Below are positions 8,308 to 15,420 of a stretch of 63,822 nt of DNA, piece after piece. The notes beneath the pieces are model-generated. The model worked only from the letters and a program-made list of their open reading frames with translations. It ran no database searches and was not told the DNA's origin. Location: assembly GCF_035916875.1 (NCBI RefSeq), contig NZ_JAXUHN010000067.1, positions 1 through 63,822 on the forward strand. The letters are read 5' to 3'. A program made the translations under genes and the position numbers. Source of the stretch: Methylomicrobium sp035916875 (GTDB lineage: Bacteria; Pseudomonadota; Gammaproteobacteria; Methylococcales; Methylomonadaceae). Within the stretch, counting starts at the first letter, position 1. Each line of letters begins with the position of its first letter.

Positions 8308-8898
8308 ATGGCAAAACAATTTGTAAAACGGCTTCTGGATAAGCTGGTTCCAGATCCGGAGGTAATCAAGCGGCACAAGCATTTGCAGTTTTTGGGCGGC
8401 CGTCTACACGAACCGAATCTCTGGCATTTGAACCGGCATTCGGTCGCGAAAGCCTTCGCGGTCGGCTTGTTCTGCGCTTGGATTCCGCTGCCGATGGAAA
8501 TGGTGTTTGCCGCGGTCGGGGCGATCTATTTCCGTTCCAATATTCCCTTGTCCGTGTCGCTGGTCTGGGTGACCAATCCGCTCACGATGCCGGCGTTATT
8601 TTATTTCGCCTACCGGGTCGGACTGTTGTTTACGAATGGTCCGGTTACCGAAGAAAGCGCCGATTTCTCGGTCGGTAATCTGTTTTCTGAATTGGGCGAT
8701 GTCTGGCAGCCATTCTTGCTCGGTTGCTTGATACTGGGCGTCGTTTGTTCGTCCGCCGGTTATTTCGGCATTCACTATTTTTGGCGGGCGTATATCACCA
8801 AAAAATGGGCCGAGCGGAAAGAAAGGTCGGGTAGGAAGGATCCATTCCAGTGCACCTTTTGGCGCACAGTACCAAAAAAAGGGCCGAGCGGCGATTGA
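8308..8898 (+). CDS. DUF2062-family membrane protein
   Basis: The protein has 196 residues. The DUF2062 core is recognisable from the GLFCAWIPLPMEMVFAAVGA helix (about 53-72), the VWVTNPLTMPALFYFAYRVG helix (about 89-108), and a third helix near 135-160. The family is common beside comEC or lolCDE in gammaproteobacteria and has no settled function. The last 25 residues, rich in Lys, Arg and Pro, look unlike the family and may be an extension into non-coding DNA. The start ATG 8308 has no strong ribosome site, but the N-terminus fits relatives. Confidence 0.85.
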   Translation: MAKQFVKRLLDKLVPDPEVIKRHKHLQFLGGRLHEPNLWHLNRHSVAKAFAVGLFCAWIPLPMEMVFAAVGAIYFRSNIPLSVSLVWVTNPLTMPALFYFAYRVGLLFTNGPVTEESADFSVGNLFSELGDVWQPFLLGCLILGVVCSSAGYFGIHYFWRAYITKKWAERKERSGRKDPFQCTFWRTVPKKGPSGD

Positions 8899-8969
8899 CG
8901 GCTTAAAAACGCTCGCCCCTTTCCTTTTAACCTCTCCTTTCGCCCGTGGGAGAGGGAATCTCCGATCCG

Positions 8970-8994
8970 CGTCATCGTTTAATAAACGATGACG
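8970..8994 (-). terminator. stem-loop spanning the lolD stop codon
   Basis: Arms CGTCATCGTTT (8970-8980) and its perfect complement (8984-8994) enclose AAT. The hairpin includes the lolD stop codon and its last codons. On the minus strand no clear T tract follows, so its role in ending the lol transcript is tentative. Confidence 0.3.
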
Positions 8995-9659
8995 CCGTCT
9001 TCCATATGCAGCACCTTGCCGATTCTTGCGGCCAGTTCGTGGTCGTGGGTAACAACCAAAAAGCTGACGTTCATTTCCTGATTCAATTCCAGCATCAATT
9101 CATAAACTTGATGTGCGGTCTTGCTGTCCAGGTTGCCGGTCGGCTCATCCGCCAGGACTAGCGCGGGCTTGTTAATCAAGGCTCGCGCAACCGCGGCGCG
9201 CTGCCTTTCGCCGCCGGACAGCTCGCCTGGCTTGTGTTCGATCCGGTGGCCGAGTCCGACGCGCTTGATCAATTCTTCCGCATTGCGGCGCGCTTCCTTG
9301 ACCGTTTTGCCGCCGATCAACTGGGGCATTGCGACATTTTCGAGCACGGTAAATTCTCCGAGCAAATGATGCGACTGGTAGATGAACCCGAGTGCGCGGT
9401 TTCTGAGCTTGGCCAGCCGGGATGAATTGATTTTATCGATATCGACGTGATCCAGCACGACCCGGCCGCCGCTGGGCTTTTCAAGCCCGCCCAACAGGTG
9501 CAGCAAGGTGCTCTTGCCGGAGCCCGAGGCACCCATGATCGCGACGCGTTCGCCGACGCCGACCCTCAAATCGACGCCTTTCAAGACTTCGACATCCAGC
9601 TCGCCCTGAGTGTAGCGCTTGGTCAATTGCCTGCATTCGAGGATGTTGGAGTTATTCAT
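8979..9659 (-). CDS. lolD: lipoprotein-releasing ABC ATPase LolD
   Basis: The 226-residue ATPase has Walker A GASGSGKST (43-51), Q-loop Gln95, signature LSGGERQ (147-153) and Walker B LVLADEP (167-173). It powers release of mature lipoproteins from the inner membrane to LolA. Its start overlaps the end of the membrane subunit gene by eight bases, so the two are one operon. There is a single LolC/E-type permease here, so it may work as a homodimer, as in LolF-type systems, unless a second permease lies elsewhere. Confidence 0.95.
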   Translation of the reverse strand: MNNSNILECRQLTKRYTQGELDVEVLKGVDLRVGVGERVAIMGASGSGKSTLLHLLGGLEKPSGGRVVLDHVDIDKINSSRLAKLRNRALGFIYQSHHLLGEFTVLENVAMPQLIGGKTVKEARRNAEELIKRVGLGHRIEHKPGELSGGERQRAAVARALINKPALVLADEPTGNLDSKTAHQVYELMLELNQEMNVSFLVVTHDHELAARIGKVLHMEDGVIVY

Positions 9660-10899
9660 AGCGCAAGACTTCCGCGGGGTTGACTTTGGCGGCCTGCCAA
9701 GCAGGGTACAGGGTGGCGAGCAGGGACAGCAAAAGGGCCATGCCGGCGATCGAGTAAACGTCGGTCATCACCAGTTTGGACGGCAGTTCGCTGATGTAAT
9801 AGACATCGGCCGGCAGAAAATTGACCTGGAAGAAGGTTTCGATCTTTCTGACGATCGAACTCGCATTCAAGGCCAGCGTGATGCCTCCGATCGTGCCGAT
9901 GAGGGTGCCGGTCACGCCGATGATCGTGCCGAGCACGACGAAAATGCCCATTACCTCGCGCGATGTCAGGCCCTGGGTTTTCAGGATCGCAATGTCGCCG
10001 CGCTTGTCTGTGACCACCATCACCAGCGTCGAAACGATGTTAAATGCGGCGACCGCGACGATCAGCAATAAGATGATGAACATCACCCGCTTTTCGGTCT
10101 GTACCGCGCGGAAAAAGTTGCTGTGAGCCTGCGTCCAGTCGCTAACCACATATTCTCCGTAAAATGCCGAGGCAAGGTCGCGGGTGATCCGCGGCGCATT
10201 GAATATTTCATCGAGCTTGATGCGCAAGCCGGAGACGGCCGCGTCCATCCGGTACAGCTTGCCCGCGTCGTCGATATTAATCAATGCCATGTTGCGGTCG
10301 TATTCGTACATGCCAACCTTGAATAGACCGGTTACGGTAAAGCGGCGCATGCGCGGCAGGATGCCGGCCGGCGTCGAATTGATCTGCGGGCTGATCACGG
10401 TAATCTTGTCGCCGACCATCACGCCGAGATAATTGGCTAGTTCCGATCCCAAGACGATGTTGTAGCTGCCCGGCGTCAAATCGGCCAATTTCCCGGTCAC
10501 CATGTTTGCGCCGACTTTGGAAACTTTATCCTCATAATCCGGCAGGATGCCGTTCAGCATCGTGCCGCTGACGCGCCGATCCGCATTGATCATTACTTGA
10601 CCGCTGATGAAAGGCGCGGCGCCTTCGACGTGCGGTTGACTCCGCAATTTCGAATCCGCTTCCTGCCAGTTGTCGAGTTGACCGTTCAGTCCGGTGACTG
10701 TCGCATGCGAGGTCATGCCGAGAATTCGTTCGCGCAATTCGGCCTCGAAGCCGTTCATCACCGACAGTACGGTAATCAGCGCGGTCACGCCCAGCGCAAT
10801 GCCTAGAACGGATGTTAGCGTAATGAACGAAATGAATTGCGTTCGGCGTTTGGCCCGCGTGTAACGGAGGCCGATATAAAAGATCAGGGGTTTGAACAT
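9652..10899 (-). CDS. lolC: LolC/LolE-type lipoprotein-releasing permease
   Basis: The open frame extends to 10956, but the ATG at 10899 (MFKPLIFYIGLRYTRAKRR) matches the conserved family start and avoids overlapping fur, so I prefer it (415 residues). One N-terminal helix (about 25-48) precedes a large periplasmic domain. Three C-terminal helices follow, with the FtsX-like ILKTQGLTSREVMGIF stretch. It extracts lipoproteins from the inner membrane with LolD. LolC and LolE cannot be separated with certainty from this reading. Only one such gene is in the operon. Confidence 0.92.
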   Translation of the reverse strand: MFKPLIFYIGLRYTRAKRRTQFISFITLTSVLGIALGVTALITVLSVMNGFEAELRERILGMTSHATVTGLNGQLDNWQEADSKLRSQPHVEGAAPFISGQVMINADRRVSGTMLNGILPDYEDKVSKVGANMVTGKLADLTPGSYNIVLGSELANYLGVMVGDKITVISPQINSTPAGILPRMRRFTVTGLFKVGMYEYDRNMALINIDDAGKLYRMDAAVSGLRIKLDEIFNAPRITRDLASAFYGEYVVSDWTQAHSNFFRAVQTEKRVMFIILLLIVAVAAFNIVSTLVMVVTDKRGDIAILKTQGLTSREVMGIFVVLGTIIGVTGTLIGTIGGITLALNASSIVRKIETFFQVNFLPADVYYISELPSKLVMTDVYSIAGMALLLSLLATLYPAWQAAKVNPAEVLRYE

Positions 10900-10924
10900 G
10901 AAGTTGAGTGCGGATGGAAATAAG

Positions 10925-11341
10925 TCAGGATTTTCTGCAATTCGGGCAAAAGCCATATAAATAGAGGCCGTGATCGGTCAACTTGTAACCCATCTGTTCG
11001 GCGATTTCGCGCTGACGATTTTCGATTACTTCGTCGGTAAATTCGTCGACTTTACCGCATTTGATGCACATGATATGGTCGTGATGGTCGCCACTGGCCA
11101 ACTCGAAAACCGAGTTGCCGCCTTCGAAATGATGCCGGGTCACAAGACCCGCTGCTTCGAACTGAGTCAATACGCGATAGACAGTGGCCAGACCGATTTC
11201 TTCATCTTCGCTGAGCAAAATCTTATAGACTTGTTCCGCGGTCAAATGGCGGTTATTGATCTGATTTTCCAGGATCTGGAGGATTTTGACCCGAGGCAGG
11301 GTCACCTTCAGGCCGGCGTTTCTTAAATCGTGCGATTCCAC
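10925..11341 (-). CDS. fur: ferric uptake regulator Fur
   Basis: The 138-residue protein has an N-terminal winged helix (1-82) and a dimerisation/metal domain containing HHDH (86-89) and two CxxC motifs (Cys92/Cys95 and Cys132/Cys135), which bind structural zinc. With Fe(II) it represses iron acquisition genes. The ATG at 11341 opens MESHDLRNAGLKVTLPRVKI, as in relatives. It is divergent from bamE, the usual gammaproteobacterial arrangement. A Fur-box-like site at 45413-45431 in this window may be a target. Confidence 0.96.
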   Translation of the reverse strand: MESHDLRNAGLKVTLPRVKILQILENQINNRHLTAEQVYKILLSEDEEIGLATVYRVLTQFEAAGLVTRHHFEGGNSVFELASGDHHDHIMCIKCGKVDEFTDEVIENRQREIAEQMGYKLTDHGLYLYGFCPNCRKS

Positions 11342-11496
11342 TTAATTATCTCCGATAGTGCCGAGATCAGCCGTTTTCAAATGCAATAAAACATTGTAGC
11401 CTTTTTGACCGCGAATGGCATGACAAGATTGGCATCGTGGCTAGCTTGTGTACAGAAAAGGCGCGCGTTCCTGCAAAAGTCTCATAGGATTATTTT

Positions 11497-11523
11497 TTGA
11501 CATCAGGTATGATTCCGTATTTT
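11497..11523 (+). promoter_or_regulatory. possible bamE promoter
   Basis: A consensus -35 TTGACA at 11497-11502 lies 41 bases before the bamE start. The best -10 candidate, TATTTT at 11518-11523, is only 15 bases away, and TATGAT at 11526 is too far. The -35 is convincing; the -10 is not. Confidence 0.3.
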
Positions 11524-11542
11524 TCTATGATACCCGAGATTC

Positions 11543-12235
11543 ATGCGTAAGCCTCTATTTTATTCCGCGCTGTTGGCTAGCCTGTCCGTTGCAGCCTGCT
11601 CGATGATCTTAAACAATTTGCCCGGTGTCTATACCGTCGATGTGCAACAAGGCAATATTGTGGATCAGTCGATGATCGATCAGTTGCGGCCCGGCATGAG
11701 CAAACGTCAGGTGCTGTATATCATGGGCTCGCCGATGTTGAAGGATGTATTTCACGAAAACCATTGGGAATATCTCTATTCGAATCAACCCGGCGGTGAA
11801 GCTCGCCAGCAAAAAAGAATCTCGTTATATTTTGAAGGCGACAAGATCGTTGGTTTGCAGGGCGATTTCAAACCGAGCAAGTTGCCGGTGTTGAAGCCTT
11901 CGCCTGATGCTACCGTCGACGTGCCGAAACGCAATCTCGATGAAAGTTTGTGGGGCTCGCTGACACAGTGGTTCAGTTCGGGCGATTCGGGCGCGGTTGA
12001 AAAGCCTAAGCAGGAAGAGGTCAAGGGGAAGACGGCTGAGCTGAAAAGTGCGCAAAAAAAGGAATCAAAAGGATTATGGGAAACTTTAACCGGATGGATG
12101 AGTTCGGATGAGACCGTAGCGCCGGAGAAAACGAAAGGGCAGGGCGCGCCTGCCGACTCGGAATCGCCAGAGCAAAACATCGGAGACAATCCCCAAAAGG
12201 AAGATTCGGTAAAACCCGAGGAACCTAAGCCCTGA
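11543..12235 (+). CDS. bamE: outer-membrane assembly lipoprotein BamE with long C-terminal extension
   Basis: The signal peptide ends in the lipobox LSVAAC (Cys19). The SmpA/OmlA fold covers about 25-115 and contains LRPGMSKRQVLYIMGSP and WEYLYSN. BamE stabilises the Bam complex that folds beta-barrels. Typical BamE has 110-130 residues, whereas this one has 230. The extra 115 residues are charged, Lys/Glu/Pro-rich and probably disordered. They hold a duplicated hydrophobic motif, SLWGSLTQWFSSG (135-147) and GLWETLTGWMSSD (177-189). The gene is divergent from fur. No frameshift is visible, so the extension is genuine. Confidence 0.9.
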   Translation: MRKPLFYSALLASLSVAACSMILNNLPGVYTVDVQQGNIVDQSMIDQLRPGMSKRQVLYIMGSPMLKDVFHENHWEYLYSNQPGGEARQQKRISLYFEGDKIVGLQGDFKPSKLPVLKPSPDATVDVPKRNLDESLWGSLTQWFSSGDSGAVEKPKQEEVKGKTAELKSAQKKESKGLWETLTGWMSSDETVAPEKTKGQGAPADSESPEQNIGDNPQKEDSVKPEEPKP

Positions 12236-12636
12236 AGTTTCGTGATACCTTTTAGTATGCGAATTATGCCATTAACTTGAAAATTCAATTCAAGATAGGC
12301 GGAGTTATTTGAGCGGCTTGGCGCTCGCTTTTTTAATGTGCGTGCGGGATTGCCCCCCGATTTCTGCACTACCACTCTCAAAATCGGCTCGCAGTCGCCC
12401 TAACTGAAGATTACGTTGGCGACGGTTTTCGGAGTCATGAAAGAAACACGCTCGAAATCTACGGATAGTCGACAATATCGCCGTTCGTCAGATCAAGTGA
12501 TGGTCCGCGTGGAAATGCGGACTGAACCTCTATGCCTTGGGGCACGATGCGCTCTTGGTCTGGTTGCCACGCAGAACGTGGAAACAATAAGCGGAAGTTA
12601 TTCTTTCCGAATCCCAACAACAAAGTCATTTAACCA
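12236..12636. repeat. non-coding 400-bp gap with degenerate stem-loop repeats
   Basis: No credible gene is present. Besides the bamE terminator, two hairpins are visible: GTCCGC/GCGGAC around 12503-12521 and GTTGCCACG/CGTGGAAAC at 12563-12585 with loop CAGAA. The second looks like a decayed copy of a palindromic extragenic repeat of the GTTCCCACGC...GCGTGGGAAC kind that is common in related genomes (recalled, not searched). Confidence 0.35.
12311..12334 (+). terminator. terminator after bamE
   Basis: Stem GAGCG/CGCTC (12311-12315 and 12322-12326) is followed by GCTTTTTT. It lies 75 bases after the bamE stop. The stem is short but the T tract is good. Confidence 0.5.
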
Positions 12637-13728
12637 TTACGCATCCGCCAACGCCGCGAATCCCTCCAGATCGCTGATCGCGCTCGCCGCGCGCCGAATC
12701 ATTTCAATATTGGCTTCTTCCTCCATCATGTCGCCGACGGCCAGAGTCACGACCATTGCTTCGAACGGGTAGGACAGGTGCGCGCGGTAGCGTTGCCAGA
12801 GCATCTCCGGCGTAACATCGGTGATGCCATGCGCTGTCAGAGTGTACCGGTAGTGCTCCAGCAGCGAACGCTCATGCTCGCGCCGTAGTTCTGGCTCTAG
12901 CGCCGTCGCCAGAAAATAAGCAATGTCGGCGATGCCTTCGCCGATCCGCACCAGCTGCCAGTCCAGCAATCCCGGCTGGGAGCCGTTCCAGAAAAAATTA
13001 CCGGGATGACAGTCGCGATGGATCAGCGTGTGCCGGCCGTTGTGCAAAAACTGCATGATCCGGCGGCGGCGGCGCGCATAATCCAGTGCTGGCTTATGCA
13101 AATGGCCGGGTACTGCGTCGTAGGCTTTTTTCAGGCCAAGCCGCATCAGCGGTACGGCCATCAGCGTGCCCAGCGTATCTTCAAGCTGCCGGATCGGGCC
13201 GCCCAGCCAGCGGTAGTTGGGGTCGTGCTGAATACCCCAAAAAGACGCATGAAAGCGGGCTAAGTGTTCGATCACCGCGGTTGCCTGAGACAGCGACAAG
13301 GCTTCGCCTGTGCGGCCCGGTAGCGCTCCGCTTTCGGCGACATCGGAAAGTACCAGTGTGGCGCCTTTGCCGAGGCGGCTTTGCGCGGCCAACAGCGCGG
13401 GCCTGTTTAGAGGAACTGCGTGTGCAATGTCCCGATAAAATCGGGTTTCGACATGCAACAGCCGGGGTAGAGCGGTAATAAGCCGGGCGCGCCAAGCCAG
13501 AGACGGAATTTTGACGAACCAGCTGCGCGGTAATGATTTAGGGCCGTCGTGCTCTACCGTAAGACGCACGCGAGTTGTCGTGCCAATGTCGGCGGACACG
13601 ATATTGAGGCTTTTTACCCGCGTATTCCGGCAGTGGGGTTCGACGATTCTCTGCGCCCAAGGCACGGTGAAATCGTGAAGGCGGTTTACCAGAATATCGG
13701 AATGGCTATCGGCACTGGCGTATTGCAT
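12637..13728 (-). CDS. aminoglycoside-phosphotransferase/ecdysteroid-kinase-like phosphotransferase
   Basis: The 363-residue protein has the kinase-like APH fold. The catalytic loop HRDCHPGNFFW (near residue 236) carries the base Asp and the metal Asn. The second metal Asp is in LLDWQLVRIGEG, followed by DIAYFLA. An N-lobe Lys occurs in SWFVKIP. Relatives phosphorylate small alcohols, choline-like molecules or steroids, so the substrate is open; an antibiotic-resistance role is not implied. The gene stands alone, flanked by repeat-rich gaps. The start at 13728 is ATG without a clear ribosome site. Confidence 0.8.
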   Translation of the reverse strand: MQYASADSHSDILVNRLHDFTVPWAQRIVEPHCRNTRVKSLNIVSADIGTTTRVRLTVEHDGPKSLPRSWFVKIPSLAWRARLITALPRLLHVETRFYRDIAHAVPLNRPALLAAQSRLGKGATLVLSDVAESGALPGRTGEALSLSQATAVIEHLARFHASFWGIQHDPNYRWLGGPIRQLEDTLGTLMAVPLMRLGLKKAYDAVPGHLHKPALDYARRRRRIMQFLHNGRHTLIHRDCHPGNFFWNGSQPGLLDWQLVRIGEGIADIAYFLATALEPELRREHERSLLEHYRYTLTAHGITDVTPEMLWQRYRAHLSYPFEAMVVTLAVGDMMEEEANIEMIRRAASAISDLEGFAALADA

Positions 13729-13760
13729 GATTCCTTTTGATTTTTATGGCTTTGGTGTAG

Positions 13761-14024
13761 GCGTGCAGAGTTAAAATTTCTGCACGCTCCGATCTGAAAG
13801 GTATTCATTGATACATCTCGAACGATGTTCAATCGGCGGCATGGAATTCATATCATTGTAGTAGGAATCCAGCAAAAGCAAAATGATGATTTTGTATGGT
13901 TTTTTTTAATCGGTTTTTTAACATCAAACTATTGTCAACTCTGTGGCTAAGGTGGTAGTAGTTAACTTTGAAATTTGACGAGGTAAACGCTTTTTATGGC
14001 TATGCCGATCTTATCGGCATAGCC
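13761..14024. other. non-coding stretch with two perfect stem-loops
   Basis: Between the kinase-like gene and the IS element I see no intact gene. Two hairpins stand out: GCGTGCAGA and its complement at 13761-13769/13779-13787, just upstream of the kinase start, and GGCTATGCCGAT with its perfect complement at 13998-14009/14013-14024. The latter shares the GGCTATGCC core with the hairpin at 101-119. It may be a REP unit mobilised by an IS200-type enzyme. Confidence 0.4.
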
Positions 14025-14110
14025 AAGAAAACGCCCCCCCAAAGATTTTACTCAGATCGCCTTCGATGTGTTTCAGCAGGCTATTGGCGAAGCAGAGCCT
14101 GCAGAAGACT
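14022..14110 (+). pseudogene. possible remnant of a small MAKK...-type protein gene
   Basis: From 14022 the codons read (I)AKKTPP. After a run of seven C, a one-base shift gives KDFTQIAFDVFQQAIGEAEP and runs to the IS200-type element. This looks like the N-terminus of widespread small hypothetical proteins that begin MAKK and contain an ATGE-like segment. ATA replaces the expected ATG, the C tract shifts the frame, and the IS end replaces the 3' part. The evidence is short, so this is tentative. Confidence 0.3.
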
Positions 14111-14111
14111 T

Positions 14112-14682
14112 AACAACCACCCGCTAAAAGCGGGTGAGTTAGAATTACGGACTGAAAGTCCGGATACGCGTCGACTCAACGACGCGTCTTAGTCAGGCTC
14201 CATTTTAAAATTGTCGTTCGAATTCGGTTCAAAGTGATGCTCCAAATAGTGTTTGATCATCTCATCAGTCATCTGCCCGACAGTTGCGCAGAAATAGCCC
14301 CGGGCCCAAAAGGGCCTACCCCAATAGCGCTTTTTCAAGTGAGGAAATTCTTCGAAAAGATAGCTCGATGTCCTTCCTTTGATTCGCCTCATGATTTCAC
14401 TGGGGGCCATATTGGGCGGAGCACTCACCAAAATATGGACATGATCTTTACTGACTACACCTTTGATAATCCGTATCTCAAACGCTTCACAGGTCTGTCG
14501 TACCAAGTCTCTGACTCGTTCCGCTACCTCACCACTCAGCACTTTGTAACGATACTTGGTTACCCAAACAAAATGGTACTCAATTTGGTAAACCGTACGG
14601 CTGCCGTATCTATAATCCATCGCCACCTCCTTGGCTCAATTATCGCAGCTAAAGCTGACCGGCTAAAGCCGGTGGTTTAAAC
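14112..14682 (-). mobile_element. IS200/IS605-type insertion sequence (tnpA only)
   Basis: The element has one Y1 transposase gene flanked by the hairpins this family uses in place of inverted repeats: CACCCGCT/AGCGGGTG (14118-14136), CGGACT/AGTCCG (14148-14162) and ACGCGTCG/CGACGCGT (14166-14187) on one side, and ACCGGC/GCCGGT (14658-14673) on the other. No tnpB follows. Ends are approximate, since IS200-type elements leave no target duplication. It separates a decayed small gene from a decayed narG. Confidence 0.75.
14189..14626 (-). CDS. tnpA: IS200-type Y1 transposase TnpA
   Basis: The 145-residue HUH single-strand transposase has the metal-binding HUH pair His62 and His64 (DHVHILVS) and the nucleophile Tyr127 (IKHYLEHH), spaced as in IS608 TnpA. 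It cuts and joins single-stranded DNA at hairpin-marked ends. The minus-strand start is ATG at 14626, with CCAAGGAGGTGG just upstream, an excellent ribosome site. Length and all catalytic residues are normal, so the copy looks active. Confidence 0.95.
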   Translation of the reverse strand: MAMDYRYGSRTVYQIEYHFVWVTKYRYKVLSGEVAERVRDLVRQTCEAFEIRIIKGVVSKDHVHILVSAPPNMAPSEIMRRIKGRTSSYLFEEFPHLKKRYWGRPFWARGYFCATVGQMTDEMIKHYLEHHFEPNSNDNFKMEPD

Positions 14683-14692
14683 CTTATGATGG

Positions 14693-15025
14693 AAAATTAA
14701 AGACAACGACTGGATCGAAGCCTATAACGTCAACGGCGCCCTGGTAGCCCGCGCGGTGGTCAGCCAACGCGTACCGGAAGGCATGATGATGATGTATCAC
14801 GCACAGGAAAAAACCGTCAACATGCCGGGCTCCGAAATGACCGGCACACGCAGCGGCATCCATAACTCGGTCACCCGAGCGACCTTGAAACCGACGCATA
14901 TGATCGGCGGCTACGCCCAGCAAAGTTACGGTTTTAACTATTACGGCACCGTCGGCTCCAATCAGGACGAATTCGTGATTGTCCGCAAGATGAACCAGGT
15001 TGATTGGCTGGATGATTCAGCGTAG
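14693..15025 (+). pseudogene. narG: 3' remnant of narG (respiratory nitrate reductase alpha subunit)
   Basis: The frame from about 14699 reads KDNDWIEAYNVNGALVARAV and continues through VPEGMMMMYHAQEK, KPTHMIGGYAQ and YNYYGTVGSNQDEF-like sequence to WLDDSA and a stop at 15023-15025. This matches the last ~108 residues of NarG, a protein of over 1,200 residues that carries the Mo-bisMGD cofactor. Everything upstream, including the active site, is missing, and an in-frame stop precedes the homology. The IS200-type element abuts the broken end. Confidence 0.9.
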
Positions 15026-15075
15026 GTACGCATCGCGCACCATTTGAAGTAATAGGTGCGCGATGCGCACCCTAC
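15022..15075. repeat. extragenic palindrome between narG and narH remnants
   Basis: About 20-base arms (15022-15041 and 15055-15075) built on GGTGCGCGATGCG and its complement, ending in CCTAC, enclose a 13-base loop. The left arm begins within the narG stop codon. The core GGTGCGC...GCGCACCCTAC recurs at 54843-54863, so this is a dispersed repeat in this genome. Confidence 0.65.
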
Positions 15076-15100
15076 AGCTCAATGTTTTGGAGGAATAAGA

Positions 15101-15136
15101 ATGAAAATTCGCGCGCAAATCGGCAAAGTTGATTAG
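15101..15136 (+). pseudogene. narH: 5' remnant of narH (nitrate reductase beta subunit)
   Basis: GGAGG at 15089-15093 precedes ATG 15101, and the codons read MKIRAQIGKVD then stop. The first eight residues match the conserved start of NarH, where a KCIGCHTC-type ferredoxin motif should follow; here it is absent. The break therefore lies near 15122-15128. The narG-narH junction survives while the bodies of both genes are deleted. Confidence 0.7.
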
Positions 15137-15239
15137 GGCTTTAGTGAGTTTTGCCCAAATGAAAGAGTATGAAAATTATGAAGACTTTGCCGGCTTTATA
15201 GAGAAAAGCATCGTTAGCAAGCTCCAGAATCCGTCGTAG
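15123..15239 (+). pseudogene. unidentified coding fragment joined to the narH stub
   Basis: Right after the narH stub, another frame reads KLIRALVSFAQMKEYENYED and on to SKLQNPS, stop at 15237-15239. Its amphipathic, Lys/Glu-rich composition looks like a protein C-terminus. I do not recognise it. It would be the far side of the deletion that removed narH. Chance reading cannot be excluded. Confidence 0.25.
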
Positions 15240-15420
15240 AAAAAAGTCTATAGATGACAAAGCGTTATCAAAGCAAGTTCCATGAAATCGCCCGGCCCTC
15301 TCGCTTTCGGGGACTTCCGGGCTTCTCGCCTCGCAACAAAAAAAACTATTCAGCTTTTGCGATTTCGTATGACTTCCCTTTGAAACAACATCCCTCAACG
15401 ACAAAACATAAGGACGCAAT

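Noticed and set aside
12416..12772. 118-codon plus-strand frame after bamE
   Set aside because: It runs across degenerate repeats into the antisense of the kinase-like gene and has no supporting feature.
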